The position numbers were made by a program, and so were the translations under genes. From assembly GCA_002313515.1 (NCBI GenBank), contig DCBQ01000004.1, forward strand, positions 1 to 64,000: DNA of 64,000 nt, written 5' to 3'. Below, piece by piece: positions 32,676-41,397 of the stretch (the first letter of the stretch is position 1; every line of letters begins with the position of its first letter). This DNA is from Candidatus Saccharibacteria bacterium UBA1103. GTDB lineage: Bacteria; Patescibacteriota; Saccharimonadia; Saccharimonadales; Saccharimonadaceae. The notes under the pieces were generated by a model. That model made no database searches. It worked only from the letters and a program-made list of their open reading frames with translations, and had not been told where the DNA came from.

Positions 32676-33286
32676 TGAAATACTTCATCGGGGCGCTAGT
32701 GGGCTTGGCGATCTTGGCTGGCGGCTTTGTAGTAGCTACGGAGGCCTACCTGGACCCAGATAATCTAGCTACTTGTACTAAACCTTCTACAGATAAATCC
32801 TCTGATTGTCGTGAGGCGGATGCAATTGTGGTGGTTAGTGGTGGCGATACGGTTTCGCGCACCAATAAAGCAATTGCGTTATGGAAGGCGGGCTATGCTA
32901 AGGCTATTATATTCAGTGGTGCTAGCGCCAATAAGTCGGTTGAGCCGAACGCGGTGGTAATGGAACGTCGGGCACGTGCAGCCGGCATTCCAGCCGATGC
33001 AACTTATGTCGAGAAGGGTAGTCGCGATACGCGCGAGAACGCTCGAAATAGTGTGCGGATTCTAAAGGATATTGATGCACGCGATGTCATCTTAGTTAGT
33101 AGCCCCTATCACCTACGTCGAGTGCGTATGAATTTTGAGCATCAAGATCGAGCGATAGCGTATCGCACAGCGGCAGCTAGCGATGCTAGCTGGTCTAATT
33201 GGTATTTTAAGCTAAATGGTTGGCGTTTGGCGTTATCGGAATGGGGTGGCATCTTGGCGCTGCTTGCGGGGGTGACAGTAAAATGA
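32675..33286 (+). CDS. DUF218 / YdcF-SanA family membrane protein
   Basis: 203 aa with one N-terminal membrane helix (about 1-25) and a DUF218 domain: ADAIVVVSGGD, KAGYAKAIIFSGAS, SRDTRENARNS and VILVSSPYHLRR. Family members (SanA, YdcF, ElyC) affect envelope integrity or polysaccharide metabolism, but the biochemical role is unsettled. TAATG overlap with the desulfurase and ATGA overlap with mnmA make it the middle gene of a coupled operon, although no functional link is obvious. Confidence 0.88.
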   Translation: MKYFIGALVGLAILAGGFVVATEAYLDPDNLATCTKPSTDKSSDCREADAIVVVSGGDTVSRTNKAIALWKAGYAKAIIFSGASANKSVEPNAVVMERRARAAGIPADATYVEKGSRDTRENARNSVRILKDIDARDVILVSSPYHLRRVRMNFEHQDRAIAYRTAAASDASWSNWYFKLNGWRLALSEWGGILALLAGVTVK

Positions 33287-34326
33287 CGAAGGTTTACGTA
33301 GGCATGTCGGGCGGTGTAGACTCGTCGCTATCGGCGGCTTTGCTAAAGGAGCAGGGTTACCAAGTAACTGGCGTTTATATGAAGAATTGGACGCAGGACT
33401 TGCCTGGTATGCAGTGCCCATGGGCGGATGATTTAGCAGACGCTAAGCGCGTAGCGGTACATCTGGATATACCCTTTAAGGTTTTTGACTTTCAAAATGA
33501 GTACAAGCAATTGGTGGTAGACTATATGCTGGATGAGTATCGGGCGGGGCGGACGCCCAATCCTGATATTATGTGCAACCAGGATGTAAAGTTTGGCTTG
33601 TTTCTGAAGGCTGCATTGGCTGATGGCGCTGATAAGATTGCGACTGGTCATTATGCAGGTTCGCGTGGATCGCATTTACTGCGGGCTGCGGACGAGAATA
33701 AGGATCAAACCTATTTTCTATATCGTATAACTGGTGATGCGGTAGCACACACTATCTTCCCACTAGCGCAATATCAGACCAAATCTGAGGTGCGTGCCGA
33801 TGCGGAAAAACGTGGCCTAGCTACGGCGCGCAAACGTGATAGCCAAGGAATTTGTTTTGTGGGTACGGTAGGTATTCGAGAATTCTTGAGCCAATATGTT
33901 ACTACTGAGCCTGGAAATATTATTGATCGCGAAACTGGTAAGACATTGGGCCGCCATGATGGCGCGATATTCTATACGTTAGGCCAGCGTCACGGTCTGA
34001 ATGTCGGTGGCGGATTGCCATATTATGTGGTCGGTAAGGATATGGCGAAGAATGAAGTGTATGTCAGTCGTAATCTAAACTCTGCCGAGTTCTTTGCACG
34101 CGAGATTCGGCTAGCGGACGTCCATTGGATTAACGATGCACTACGTTCAGGCGATAGCTGTCAGATTCGCGTGCGTCATCGAGCCAAACTGGTAGATGCT
34201 ACGGTAGAGGAGGCTAATGATAATCTAATTGTTCTGCCAGCAGAGCCAGAACGGGCGGTAGCACCAGGCCAATCCATTGTGCTATACCGTGGTGATGAGT
34301 GCTTGGGTGGCGGCATTGTTGTCTAG
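33283..34326 (+). CDS. mnmA: tRNA-specific 2-thiouridylase
   Basis: 347 aa; thiolates U34 of tRNAs for Gln, Lys and Glu (a tRNA-Glu(UUC) is encoded at 15927). PP-loop GMSGGVDSS (7-15), NPDIMCNQDVKFG with C98, and SQGICFVG with C191, the persulfide cysteine. The ATG at 33283 overlaps the DUF218 stop (ATGA) with GGGGGTG upstream. The longer frame from 33220 is inside the previous gene. Sulfur donor is most likely the upstream IscS-type desulfurase. Confidence 0.96.
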   Translation: MTKVYVGMSGGVDSSLSAALLKEQGYQVTGVYMKNWTQDLPGMQCPWADDLADAKRVAVHLDIPFKVFDFQNEYKQLVVDYMLDEYRAGRTPNPDIMCNQDVKFGLFLKAALADGADKIATGHYAGSRGSHLLRAADENKDQTYFLYRITGDAVAHTIFPLAQYQTKSEVRADAEKRGLATARKRDSQGICFVGTVGIREFLSQYVTTEPGNIIDRETGKTLGRHDGAIFYTLGQRHGLNVGGGLPYYVVGKDMAKNEVYVSRNLNSAEFFAREIRLADVHWINDALRSGDSCQIRVRHRAKLVDATVEEANDNLIVLPAEPERAVAPGQSIVLYRGDECLGGGIVV

Positions 34327-34335
34327 CTATAGTAT

Positions 34336-34363
34336 TTGTAAAATCCGGTAAGTGTGATATTAT
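34336..34363 (+). promoter_or_regulatory. rplS promoter
   Basis: TTGTAA (34336-34341), 16-nt spacer with TGA before the -10, TATTAT (34358-34363). The leader is about 35 nt with AGGAG before the rplS ATG. Confidence 0.65.
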
Positions 34364-34403
34364 ATAACAGAGTTCAAAAGTCTAATATTATTTTAGGAGT
34401 GTT

Positions 34404-34871
34404 ATGAGTGAATTAATTAAGGCAATCGACAAGGCACAGCAGAAGGCTAAGGTCGTTGACGTACGCAGCGGTGATACCGTGCGTGTTTATCAGCAGATTA
34501 AGGAAGGTAACAAGACCCGTATCCAGATGTTTGAGGGCGTGGTCATTCGCACCGACCGCAAGGGCTCGTTTACTAGTCGCATTACCGTCCGCAAGATCGC
34601 TTCGGGCGTAGGAGTCGAGAAGAGCTATCTACTACATTCGCCGCTAGTCGAGAAGGTTGAGGTGGTAAAGCGTGGTAAGGTTCGTCGTAACTTCCTGTCC
34701 TTCCTACGTAACCGAACTGGTAAGTCGGCACGTCTAGTTAGCAAGAAGTTTGATAAGAGCATCAACGATCTCGGTGCTGAGGCTAAAGCTGAAGAGGCCA
34801 AGATTGAGGCTGAAGCTAAAGCTAGCGAAGACGCTGAGCACAGTGCAGCCGCCAAGAAGGATGCCAAATAA
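34404..34871 (+). CDS. rplS: Ribosomal protein L19, extended
   Basis: 155 aa; the usual L19 has about 115. The conserved part (1-112) carries VRSGDTVRVYQQIKEGNK, FEGVVI, SFTSRITVRKIASGVGVEK and a basic end. The extra C-terminal 40 residues are Ala/Glu/Lys-rich (AEAKAEEAKIEAEAKASEDAE) and probably helical. AGGAG 5 nt before the ATG. The rnhB-yraN gene starts inside its last 11 nt. Confidence 0.95.
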   Translation: MSELIKAIDKAQQKAKVVDVRSGDTVRVYQQIKEGNKTRIQMFEGVVIRTDRKGSFTSRITVRKIASGVGVEKSYLLHSPLVEKVEVVKRGKVRRNFLSFLRNRTGKSARLVSKKFDKSINDLGAEAKAEEAKIEAEAKASEDAEHSAAAKKDAK

Positions 34872-35838
34872 CATCACCATCGGAATTGATGAAGTAGGGC
34901 GCGGTCCATGGGCCGGCCCTCTTGTTGTATGTGCGGTTGCCTTGGATATGGACCGCACCTATGAGGGGCTAAATGACAGCAAGAAGTTGAGCAAGAAACG
35001 TCGCGAGACGCTTAGTCCGTACATTAAGAAAAATGCTCTCGGTATTGGCATTGGTTGGGTGGACGCGCCAGAGCTGGATAGGCTAGGTATGACGGCCAGT
35101 CTGAAACTAGCGGCCAAACGGGCTTATGATCAGTTGTCTGAAGAGGTTAAACGGTCGGCTGAGCGGATTATTATTGATGGTACCATGGCGATGCTGGACG
35201 ACCCACGGGTTAGCTTCATGCCGAAGGCCGACGCTACGGTGGCGGCGGTCGAGGCAGCCTCTATTGTGGCAAAAGTGGCGCGGGATAACTATATGACACA
35301 GCTCGATCGGCTGTTTCCGGGCTATAAGTTTGCTAGTCACATGGGTTATGGTACGGCGGCACACACCGAGGCGCTAGCTAAATTCGGCGTGATTAAGGGA
35401 TTGCACCGGGCGAGCTTTGCGCCGATTAGGCGCCTGTTGAACGCGGTGGCTGAAGCAGAGGCGGCTGAGCGCCATAAGGTCGAGGAAACTATGGGCCGCA
35501 AGGCGGAGAGTGTGGCGGCGGATTACCTGGTCGAACAAGGCTGGGAAATCGTAGACCGCAACTGGAAAACGCCGGAATGCGAGATTGATATTGTGGCGAA
35601 GAAGGGTAAGGTGTTGAACTTCTGCGAGGTAAAGTACCGTGAGAACGCAGTGCATGGTGACGGCGTGGCGGCAATTACTAAGATAAAATTGCAGCAGATG
35701 ACCTTCGCTTGCCAGGTTTACCAGAAGATGAACCCGGCCAGTAAATATTTTGACATCATGCTATCCTGCTGTAGCCTCCATGGCCAGCCCATCGTGGTCG
35801 ATAATTATATCGATAATCTATCGCTAGATTTAATTTAA
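34861..35838 (+). CDS. rnhB: Ribonuclease HII fused to YraN/UPF0102 nuclease-like domain
   Basis: 325 aa in two domains. Residues 1-200 are RNase HII: GIDEVGRGPWAGPLVV with D10 and E11, SKKLSKKRRE, IIDGT and AASIVAKVARD, ending GLHRASFAPIRR. Residues about 211-325 are YraN-like: MGRKAESVAADYL, CEIDIVAKKGK and FCEVKYRE, the acidic and lysine residues of a PD-(D/E)xK-type core. In many bacteria rplS, rnhB and yraN are neighbours; here the last two are one polypeptide. ATG 34861 (after AAGAAGG) is chosen; the longer frame lies within rplS. It should remove ribonucleotides or RNA primers from DNA; the YraN domain's role is unknown. Confidence 0.93.
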   Translation: MPNNITIGIDEVGRGPWAGPLVVCAVALDMDRTYEGLNDSKKLSKKRRETLSPYIKKNALGIGIGWVDAPELDRLGMTASLKLAAKRAYDQLSEEVKRSAERIIIDGTMAMLDDPRVSFMPKADATVAAVEAASIVAKVARDNYMTQLDRLFPGYKFASHMGYGTAAHTEALAKFGVIKGLHRASFAPIRRLLNAVAEAEAAERHKVEETMGRKAESVAADYLVEQGWEIVDRNWKTPECEIDIVAKKGKVLNFCEVKYRENAVHGDGVAAITKIKLQQMTFACQVYQKMNPASKYFDIMLSCCSLHGQPIVVDNYIDNLSLDLI

Positions 35839-35891
35839 GAGAAGTGAACAAAACCCACCCAGCGGCGACGATGTCGCCAGCCTGCTTGACG

Positions 35892-35939
35892 CTTTATAGG
35901 GCGGGACTAAGGAATAAAACACTCCCCTATAAAGGGGAG
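35892..35939. repeat. Overlapping palindromes between rnhB-yraN and pepN
   Basis: CTTTATAGGG (35892-35901) pairs with CCCTATAAAG (35925-35934); the latter is also part of CTCCCCTATAAAGGGGAG (35922-35939). A GGCGAC/GTCGCC hairpin lies just before. Convergent gene ends here, so a terminator role is possible. Confidence 0.6.
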
Positions 35940-35966
35940 CTGGCGCTTGTAGGTCATCTGAGTGGT

Positions 35967-38447
35967 TTATTCACCGCTCTTGGAGTCAGTCAAAAACCTA
36001 ACCAAATTGCTGTGATTGTTCTGTATCCACTTAATTCTGTTCTGAATATCAGTTTGTCCTAACTTAATCGTGCGGGTCAGGGCGCTTTCTTGTAGCAGCG
36101 GCGTGAAGAATTCGACGTATTCAGCTAACTCTGATTCGGTGCGCAGGGTAGATCCAGCGGCGCGGGCAAAGTCATCATAGGTCATGTCAGCGCCAAAGAC
36201 CTGGCGAATCCAATCCCAATGGTCACGCAGCCAGCGCCAGGCAGTGGTGCGGGCATGCGTATTACTAAGCAGCCACGAGGTAAAGAATATGGTATCCTGT
36301 GGCTTAATCACGTCGGTATTGGTCAGTGTGTCTAATAGTTGCCGAATCTCGCTAGAATTCTTAGTGCTGGTTAGTGCTGCGGCGATGTCTTGCTTTAAAT
36401 TAGCATCCTGGCTGGTCTGATATTCCTTGAATAATCGCTCAAATGCTTCGTCGTAGCGCACGGCGGTAGATAACACGGTTGAACGAGTAGCGCTGTCGAT
36501 ATGGGTAATATCCTCGTGCTGATGGTAAATATTTAGCGCATAATCTTTGGCATCGGAGTTCTCGCTGTAGATCGCGCGGGCTAGAATAATCGGTCGCAGT
36601 TTCTGATCGTTTAGGTTTAGCTCGGCGTTAACTTGGCTAAATAGCCGTTGCCACTGCCTATTGGTTAGGCGTTCAACGAACTGACGAAACTGCTGATCTT
36701 CGGGGCTATCCACTTCTAATAAGATGCTCAGGTTGCTTAGTGTTGACGAAATGGCACTCCACATGGCGAAGTCTTGTTCGCTGTCGCAGTGTTGTAATAA
36801 TTGTAGTAGCGGCGTAATGGTGCTGTGGTCTGACTGTGCTAGCATTAGGGATTCGCGCAGTAGTTTAATGCGATCAATCACATCCTGCTGATCATAGCTA
36901 TCCATCAACTTTTGCCACAAACCATCATCATACTTAGTAATGAAATGCGCTCGGTCGCCTAGGTTGAGCTGGAGCTTGGTCGATGGGCTACCGACCATTA
37001 GTTCACTCTCGCTCATTAGCTGTGGAAAATCTGCATTATCGGCGAACAGTGGTACCTGCCAAATCGTATCATCCTTGGCGGCTTCGCCGGATGTCAGGTA
37101 ACGATGTTGGGTTAGACGGTATTCGTCGTTGTTATGCGTGACCTCAATGATCGGATAGCCTGGCTTAGTTAGCCAATTGTCCATTAAGCCTTTAACGTCT
37201 AGTCCTGACGCCTCGGATAGATGCTGCCACAAATCATCAACGGTGGCGTTATGATACTGCATCTGCTGGAAATAGCTGGCTAGTCCGCGGCGAAAAGCAT
37301 CCTCGCCAATGTAGTTCATTAGCATAACCAGGAGTCGCTCGCCCTTACCGTATACAATGGCGCTATCAAACAGAGTATCAATTTCGGCGGGGTCGTTTAC
37401 ATCCTGGCGTACCACCTGCACCTCGGGCAGGGCGTCGCGTTTCAAGGTAAACGGTACGTATGTGGTCTCGAAATCCTTCCAAATTTGGTACTCTGGATGC
37501 AGATGATCAACCGTAACGTGTTCCATCAAACTGGCGAAGCTCTCATTTAGCCAAAGGTCGTTCCACCATTGCATGGTCACTAGGTTGCCGAACCATTGGT
37601 GAGCCAACTCGTGGGCGATGACCGTGGCGACGTATTCGCGGGTTTCCTGGCTATCCTCGGGCCGGGCCAGTAGGGCGGTTTCGCGGTAGGTAATTAGACC
37701 CCAGTTTTCCATGGCGCCAGCACTAAAATCAGGCAAGGCAACGTGGTCGGACTTAGGCAGGGGATACTGAACGCCGAAATAATCCTCGTAAAAGTCAATG
37801 GACTGTGTGGCGATATTTAGAGCGTGCTGCAGGGCGCTAGTGTCTTGTGTACGGGTGGCGTAAATGCTGACGTCAACGCCACGCTTGGTTTTAGCGCTTA
37901 TCTTCTGTAGGTCGCCCGCCACAATGGCTAGTAGATAGGTCGACATGCGTGGGGTGGTGCCAAACTCCCAGGCGTTCTTAACGTGGTGCCCCGGCATGTT
38001 AGATAGTACCACCGGTTCGGCGGTCTGGATTTTTAAGGTGAAGGTAGCCTTAGCAGCCGGTTCGTCCACACAGGGGAACAGCTCGCGAGCGTAGTGCGAT
38101 TCGAACTGAGTGGCAAGTAGTTCCTGTGGCTCACCATTGACTTTGTATTTGCCTAAATATAGGCCGTGCATGTCGGTTTCGTTGATATCCCCACTAAAAT
38201 CCAGGCGAATCACGTGGGCATGGCCAGTGATGACTAGCTCGTCATGCTGATCCATGTGATAGCTGTCGGTCGGGTTGCCGTCCAGGCGTACCGATTTGAT
38301 TTTTAGATTGCGGGCATGCAAACGGATCTCACCGCCCACTGTTTTACCGGTAATAGTAACCGTGCCACCGAAGCGCCGGCTGTATTTATCTAGGTTCAGA
38401 AACAGGTCGTAATGTTCGGGTACAAAATAGTCGATCAAATGGTTCAT
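35967..38447 (-). CDS. pepN: Aminopeptidase N (M1 family)
   Basis: 826-aa zinc aminopeptidase. Substrate motif GAMEN (244-248), zinc site HELAH (279-283) and third ligand E302 in WLNESFA are intact, and the ERAP-like helical C-terminal half is complete. The frame is open further upstream, but ATG 38447 is chosen because TATAAT with TGC before it (38459-38454) ends 6 nt upstream, and homology starts at this residue. The N-terminal beta domain is full. Without a signal peptide it should be cytosolic and serve amino-acid salvage from imported peptides. Confidence 0.95.
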   Translation of the reverse strand: MNHLIDYFVPEHYDLFLNLDKYSRRFGGTVTITGKTVGGEIRLHARNLKIKSVRLDGNPTDSYHMDQHDELVITGHAHVIRLDFSGDINETDMHGLYLGKYKVNGEPQELLATQFESHYARELFPCVDEPAAKATFTLKIQTAEPVVLSNMPGHHVKNAWEFGTTPRMSTYLLAIVAGDLQKISAKTKRGVDVSIYATRTQDTSALQHALNIATQSIDFYEDYFGVQYPLPKSDHVALPDFSAGAMENWGLITYRETALLARPEDSQETREYVATVIAHELAHQWFGNLVTMQWWNDLWLNESFASLMEHVTVDHLHPEYQIWKDFETTYVPFTLKRDALPEVQVVRQDVNDPAEIDTLFDSAIVYGKGERLLVMLMNYIGEDAFRRGLASYFQQMQYHNATVDDLWQHLSEASGLDVKGLMDNWLTKPGYPIIEVTHNNDEYRLTQHRYLTSGEAAKDDTIWQVPLFADNADFPQLMSESELMVGSPSTKLQLNLGDRAHFITKYDDGLWQKLMDSYDQQDVIDRIKLLRESLMLAQSDHSTITPLLQLLQHCDSEQDFAMWSAISSTLSNLSILLEVDSPEDQQFRQFVERLTNRQWQRLFSQVNAELNLNDQKLRPIILARAIYSENSDAKDYALNIYHQHEDITHIDSATRSTVLSTAVRYDEAFERLFKEYQTSQDANLKQDIAAALTSTKNSSEIRQLLDTLTNTDVIKPQDTIFFTSWLLSNTHARTTAWRWLRDHWDWIRQVFGADMTYDDFARAAGSTLRTESELAEYVEFFTPLLQESALTRTIKLGQTDIQNRIKWIQNNHSNLVRFLTDSKSGE

Positions 38448-38459
38448 GCTAGCATTATA

Positions 38460-38796
38460 GCATTTTTGACCATGAGCGATTTGTGATATCAGGGTAGTGC
38501 GAAAACGTTTTTGGAATAATCCTTTTATCGGATTTTTGTATATTTTGCTAAACGTAAACTTTGTTGTTAGAGGATTAGCGATCATGTGCTAGCTAATTAC
38601 TCACAACCAAGGTTTACGGTAAAAGACAAAAATATTTTTACGAACACGCACGTGGTCGCTATTTTGTATTGTACACTCCTCAAGTAGACAAGAATGAAAC
38701 TTGGCGATACTTATAATGTCACCGTAGAATACGCGTCCACGGCAATGCCACCGGTATCACCTGGGCTACCTATCCTGTCTTTACTTGGGGTGACAG
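38460..38796. other. Gene-free stretch with possible decayed coding sequence
   Basis: On the plus strand one frame reads TTKVYGKRQKYFYEH and on to VDKNETWRYL (about 38606-38723), then stops. Overlapping pieces in other frames read GDTYNVTVEYASTA and GITWATYPVFTWGD. Their protein-like composition suggests a frameshifted relic of a secreted protein. No start, ribosome site or intact frame is present. Confidence 0.4.
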
Positions 38797-39795
38797 CTAC
38801 TTAATCTCTTTGTCTAGAAACGCTTTTAGCTGCCTAATGATGCTAGGATTATTGGTTTCTAGGGCAATCTCGCGCGTACCTAGCATACTGCCAGCAGTGG
38901 TAAAATTATGTGATCCAGTTATGGCAACTTGCTGACCATTGGGCATGGTGAAGATAATGAACTTGGCATGAATGTATCGGTTGCGCCGATAGCAGTTGTG
39001 CACGCCCATTAAGAGCTTTTTAGAGCCGATTAATAGCTGGTTCAGTTTGTCTTTAGTCAAGTTTTTGTAATTGAAGTAAATTTCGGAATCCATGGCTTGT
39101 ATTAAGCGTCCTAGTTTACCGCTGGGGCAGTATTGTGATACTAAGATAGCCGAGCTGGCTTGCTTAGCTAGTGCAAGTGCTCTTTTGTAAATGATTGAAT
39201 CGGCTAGCTTACCATTGTCAATTAGTAGTGTACCGTATGAAAGCCGAACGACACGATTACGTCGCCGTTCGGGATAACGCTCGGTACGCTCAATGTGAAG
39301 TTGCTCGCGCCATAATTGGCTGGCTAGTACTGGGTCGTTGACTCGGAACATATAATCGGCCTGCTTAGTAATGGCGATGTCCTCAGTGTTGACACCGCCA
39401 AAGGTAAAGACGGTATCGTCAACGATGAACCACTTGGAATGGGTGCGTCCAGTAAAGATAGGAACGTTGTAGCGCCCCAGCCAGGTAAAATGTGCACCAG
39501 CTTCTCTAAATTCGCGCCGGATGTGGTCGGCGGTGCGGTTATCGGTGCCCAGCAGGAACGCTAGTGAAAGTATAGGGTGCTTTTGAGCGTATATAAAGGT
39601 TACAAAGTCGGCAGCAACGTGTACATCAATCCCGCGCTTAGCCGCGCAAATAATAGCGTCGATAAGGTCGTTGGTGGATTGATCGCGGAACAAGCTTAGT
39701 GATACTAGGCCAATGCGATGCTTGGCGTTATTAACTAGTTTTACAGCTGTCTTAATATAGTCTTTTGGCAGTAGCAGTTTAGGTTGGCTGGCCAT
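38797..39795 (-). CDS. Phospholipase D-like protein (cardiolipin synthase type)
   Basis: 332 aa with two PLD half-sites. The first is complete: H119, K121 and D126 in HSKWFIVDD. The second reads H276-A-K278 (IHAKFIIFT) followed by GSHNFT, but has Thr at the position of the usual Asp. There is no membrane helix or signal peptide, so it is either cytosolic or peripheral. Family roles are phosphatidyl transfer (cardiolipin synthesis) or phosphodiester hydrolysis; I cannot choose. Extended -10 TGT-TATAAT ends 10 nt before the ATG. Divergent from the gene at 39885. Confidence 0.88.
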   Translation of the reverse strand: MASQPKLLLPKDYIKTAVKLVNNAKHRIGLVSLSLFRDQSTNDLIDAIICAAKRGIDVHVAADFVTFIYAQKHPILSLAFLLGTDNRTADHIRREFREAGAHFTWLGRYNVPIFTGRTHSKWFIVDDTVFTFGGVNTEDIAITKQADYMFRVNDPVLASQLWREQLHIERTERYPERRRNRVVRLSYGTLLIDNGKLADSIIYKRALALAKQASSAILVSQYCPSGKLGRLIQAMDSEIYFNYKNLTKDKLNQLLIGSKKLLMGVHNCYRRNRYIHAKFIIFTMPNGQQVAITGSHNFTTAGSMLGTREIALETNNPSIIRQLKAFLDKEIK

Positions 39796-39884
39796 GTCGC
39801 TAGATATTATAACAAATCTTCAGAACCTTGAATATCTAAATATGTTTATGCTAATATGGTAGTAAATTAATTTAGGGAGGGCAT

Positions 39885-40733
39885 GTGGATATACCAGCTG
39901 TATTTTCCAATAAGAGTGACGCTAGTGACGACACAAAGATAAAGCCAACTGATGGCGATAATGTAACAATGGTTCCGTCAGGGCGGACACTACACGATTC
40001 AGATACGTTAGATCCTTTGGCGTCGTTTGGCATTGGTGCTAATTTTGGTAATTCAAATAAGGTTAATAAATTTAAGGAAGAGCTAGTAAAAAATAACACT
40101 ATCAGTACTAGCGATAAGTCAGGCGTGGGCGACTTTAGGAAGATTATGGAGCAGTTCCCATCGCCAGAACCATCGCCAGAGCCAGTAACTTCCGAGCCCG
40201 AGACGGAACCATCGCCAGAACCATCGCCAGAGTCAGAGCCCACGGCTACTCCAGCTGCAGCAGTAACTCCTGAACCAATTGATCCTACACTAGATATCAC
40301 TGATCCAACTAAGATGGATTTTGTAAAAACTTATACTAGCGAGTTCGATGCAGTAACAGAGCGCGCCATGACGGCGGTACGTGCGGTACTTAGCGCCATC
40401 GATGACACTGTGCGCAACCATACAAATGATATCAATATCGATCAGTCGGTAAACGAATTTATTGAGAATCCGCCCAAGGATGGTAAGGTTGACAAGTTCG
40501 AGGATGCGCAGGATATTGTGCGTCAGATTATGAAGAAGGCAGAAGATTCCAAGACGCAGTCCGAGCAAGCAGCGCGCGAAGCGGCGAAGATTTATGACGA
40601 CATCCAGAAATTCAAGAAGGACACGGAGGACGAGATCGACTCAATTAAGGCACGTGATGAATTTGGCCGCACAGGCGATCAACGTGGCGTGCCATCTAGC
40701 GATCTAGATGCCATTAAGAAATTCATGCATTAG
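39885..40733 (+). CDS. Acidic protein with Pro-Glu-Ser repeats, unknown function
   Basis: 282 aa, no signal peptide and no membrane helix. An N-terminal polar part is followed by a low-complexity linker of PSPEP units (about 87-125) and a helical C-terminal domain rich in Lys/Glu/Asp (KKAEDSKTQSEQAAREAAKI). GTG start at 39885 with GGGAGGG 3 nt upstream; an ATG at 39883 is out of frame. Extended -10 TGC-TAATAT at 39852-39857. The repeat DNA (CCATCGCCAGAA units) could vary in copy number. The family is not recognised. Confidence 0.68.
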   Translation: MDIPAVFSNKSDASDDTKIKPTDGDNVTMVPSGRTLHDSDTLDPLASFGIGANFGNSNKVNKFKEELVKNNTISTSDKSGVGDFRKIMEQFPSPEPSPEPVTSEPETEPSPEPSPESEPTATPAAAVTPEPIDPTLDITDPTKMDFVKTYTSEFDAVTERAMTAVRAVLSAIDDTVRNHTNDINIDQSVNEFIENPPKDGKVDKFEDAQDIVRQIMKKAEDSKTQSEQAAREAAKIYDDIQKFKKDTEDEIDSIKARDEFGRTGDQRGVPSSDLDAIKKFMH

Positions 40734-40744
40734 TCTGTAGTTTT

Positions 40745-40773
40745 TTGCTAGATTAATCTGCGGGTTGTATAAT
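40745..40773 (+). promoter_or_regulatory. ppa promoter
   Basis: TTGCTA (40745-40750), 17-nt spacer, TATAAT (40768-40773). AGGAGGT follows at 40794-40800, 3 nt before the ATG. Confidence 0.7.
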
Positions 40774-40803
40774 GGGCTTAGTAATTTAAAACTAGGAGGT
40801 ATT

Positions 40804-41334
40804 ATGTCTGATTGGAACGAAGTTTTAGATGCTGGTGATGTTGATGGCGGCATCATCAATGTAGTAAATGAGATTCCTAAGGGTAGTAATAATAAGATTG
40901 AGTGGCGTCGTGATCTAAAGGTGATGGCCTTGGATCGTGTCGAGCCGAAAGTGTTTGCTAAGCCTACAAACTACGGTTTTATACCGCAGACATTGGACGA
41001 GGACGGTGATGAATTGGACGTTCTAACCATTACCGATGAACCATTGCCAACGGGCGTGGCTCTGAAGGCACGCGTGTTAGGTGTACTAAAATTTGTTGAT
41101 AGTGGCGAGGTTGACGATAAGATAATTGTCGTACCGGCGGACGACCGAGAGACAGGTGATAAGTATAAGACAATAGATGATTTGCCGGAACAGCTAAAGA
41201 GGCAAGTTGAATTCCATTTTGCTCACTATAAGGATCTAAAGAAGCCTGGTTCAACTGAGGTAAAGGGCATTGAAGGTCTAGAAGAGGCTAAGGCCGTTAT
41301 TAAGAAAGCTCAGAAGCGCTGGGCAAATAAGTAA
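40804..41334 (+). CDS. ppa: Inorganic pyrophosphatase
   Basis: 176-aa family I enzyme hydrolysing pyrophosphate in the cytosol. EIPKGSNNKIEW, NYGFIPQTLDEDGDELDVL (metal-binding aspartates) and HYKDLK are present. ATG 40804 is chosen because AGGAGGT directly precedes it; the longer frame at 40765 overlaps the promoter. A strong terminator follows and separates it from convergent rsh. Confidence 0.96.
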   Translation: MSDWNEVLDAGDVDGGIINVVNEIPKGSNNKIEWRRDLKVMALDRVEPKVFAKPTNYGFIPQTLDEDGDELDVLTITDEPLPTGVALKARVLGVLKFVDSGEVDDKIIVVPADDRETGDKYKTIDDLPEQLKRQVEFHFAHYKDLKKPGSTEVKGIEGLEEAKAVIKKAQKRWANK

Positions 41335-41363
41335 TATAACAGTTGGTTTTACTACGCCGGCCC

Positions 41364-41397
41364 ACCTCTCCTCTTAAAAAGAGGAGAGGTCTTTTTA
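41364..41397. terminator. Strong intrinsic terminator shared by ppa and rsh
   Basis: ACCTCTCCTCTT (41364-41375), AAA loop, AAGAGGAGAGGT (41379-41390), and then CTTTTTATTT. The perfect 12-bp stem has a clear T-run for ppa. On the other side it covers the end of the convergent rsh transcript. Confidence 0.9.

Noticed and set aside
38448..38585. 46-residue N-terminal extension of pepN
   Set aside because: The extension contains the -10 box and does not resemble M1 peptidases; ATG 38447 fits promoter and homology.
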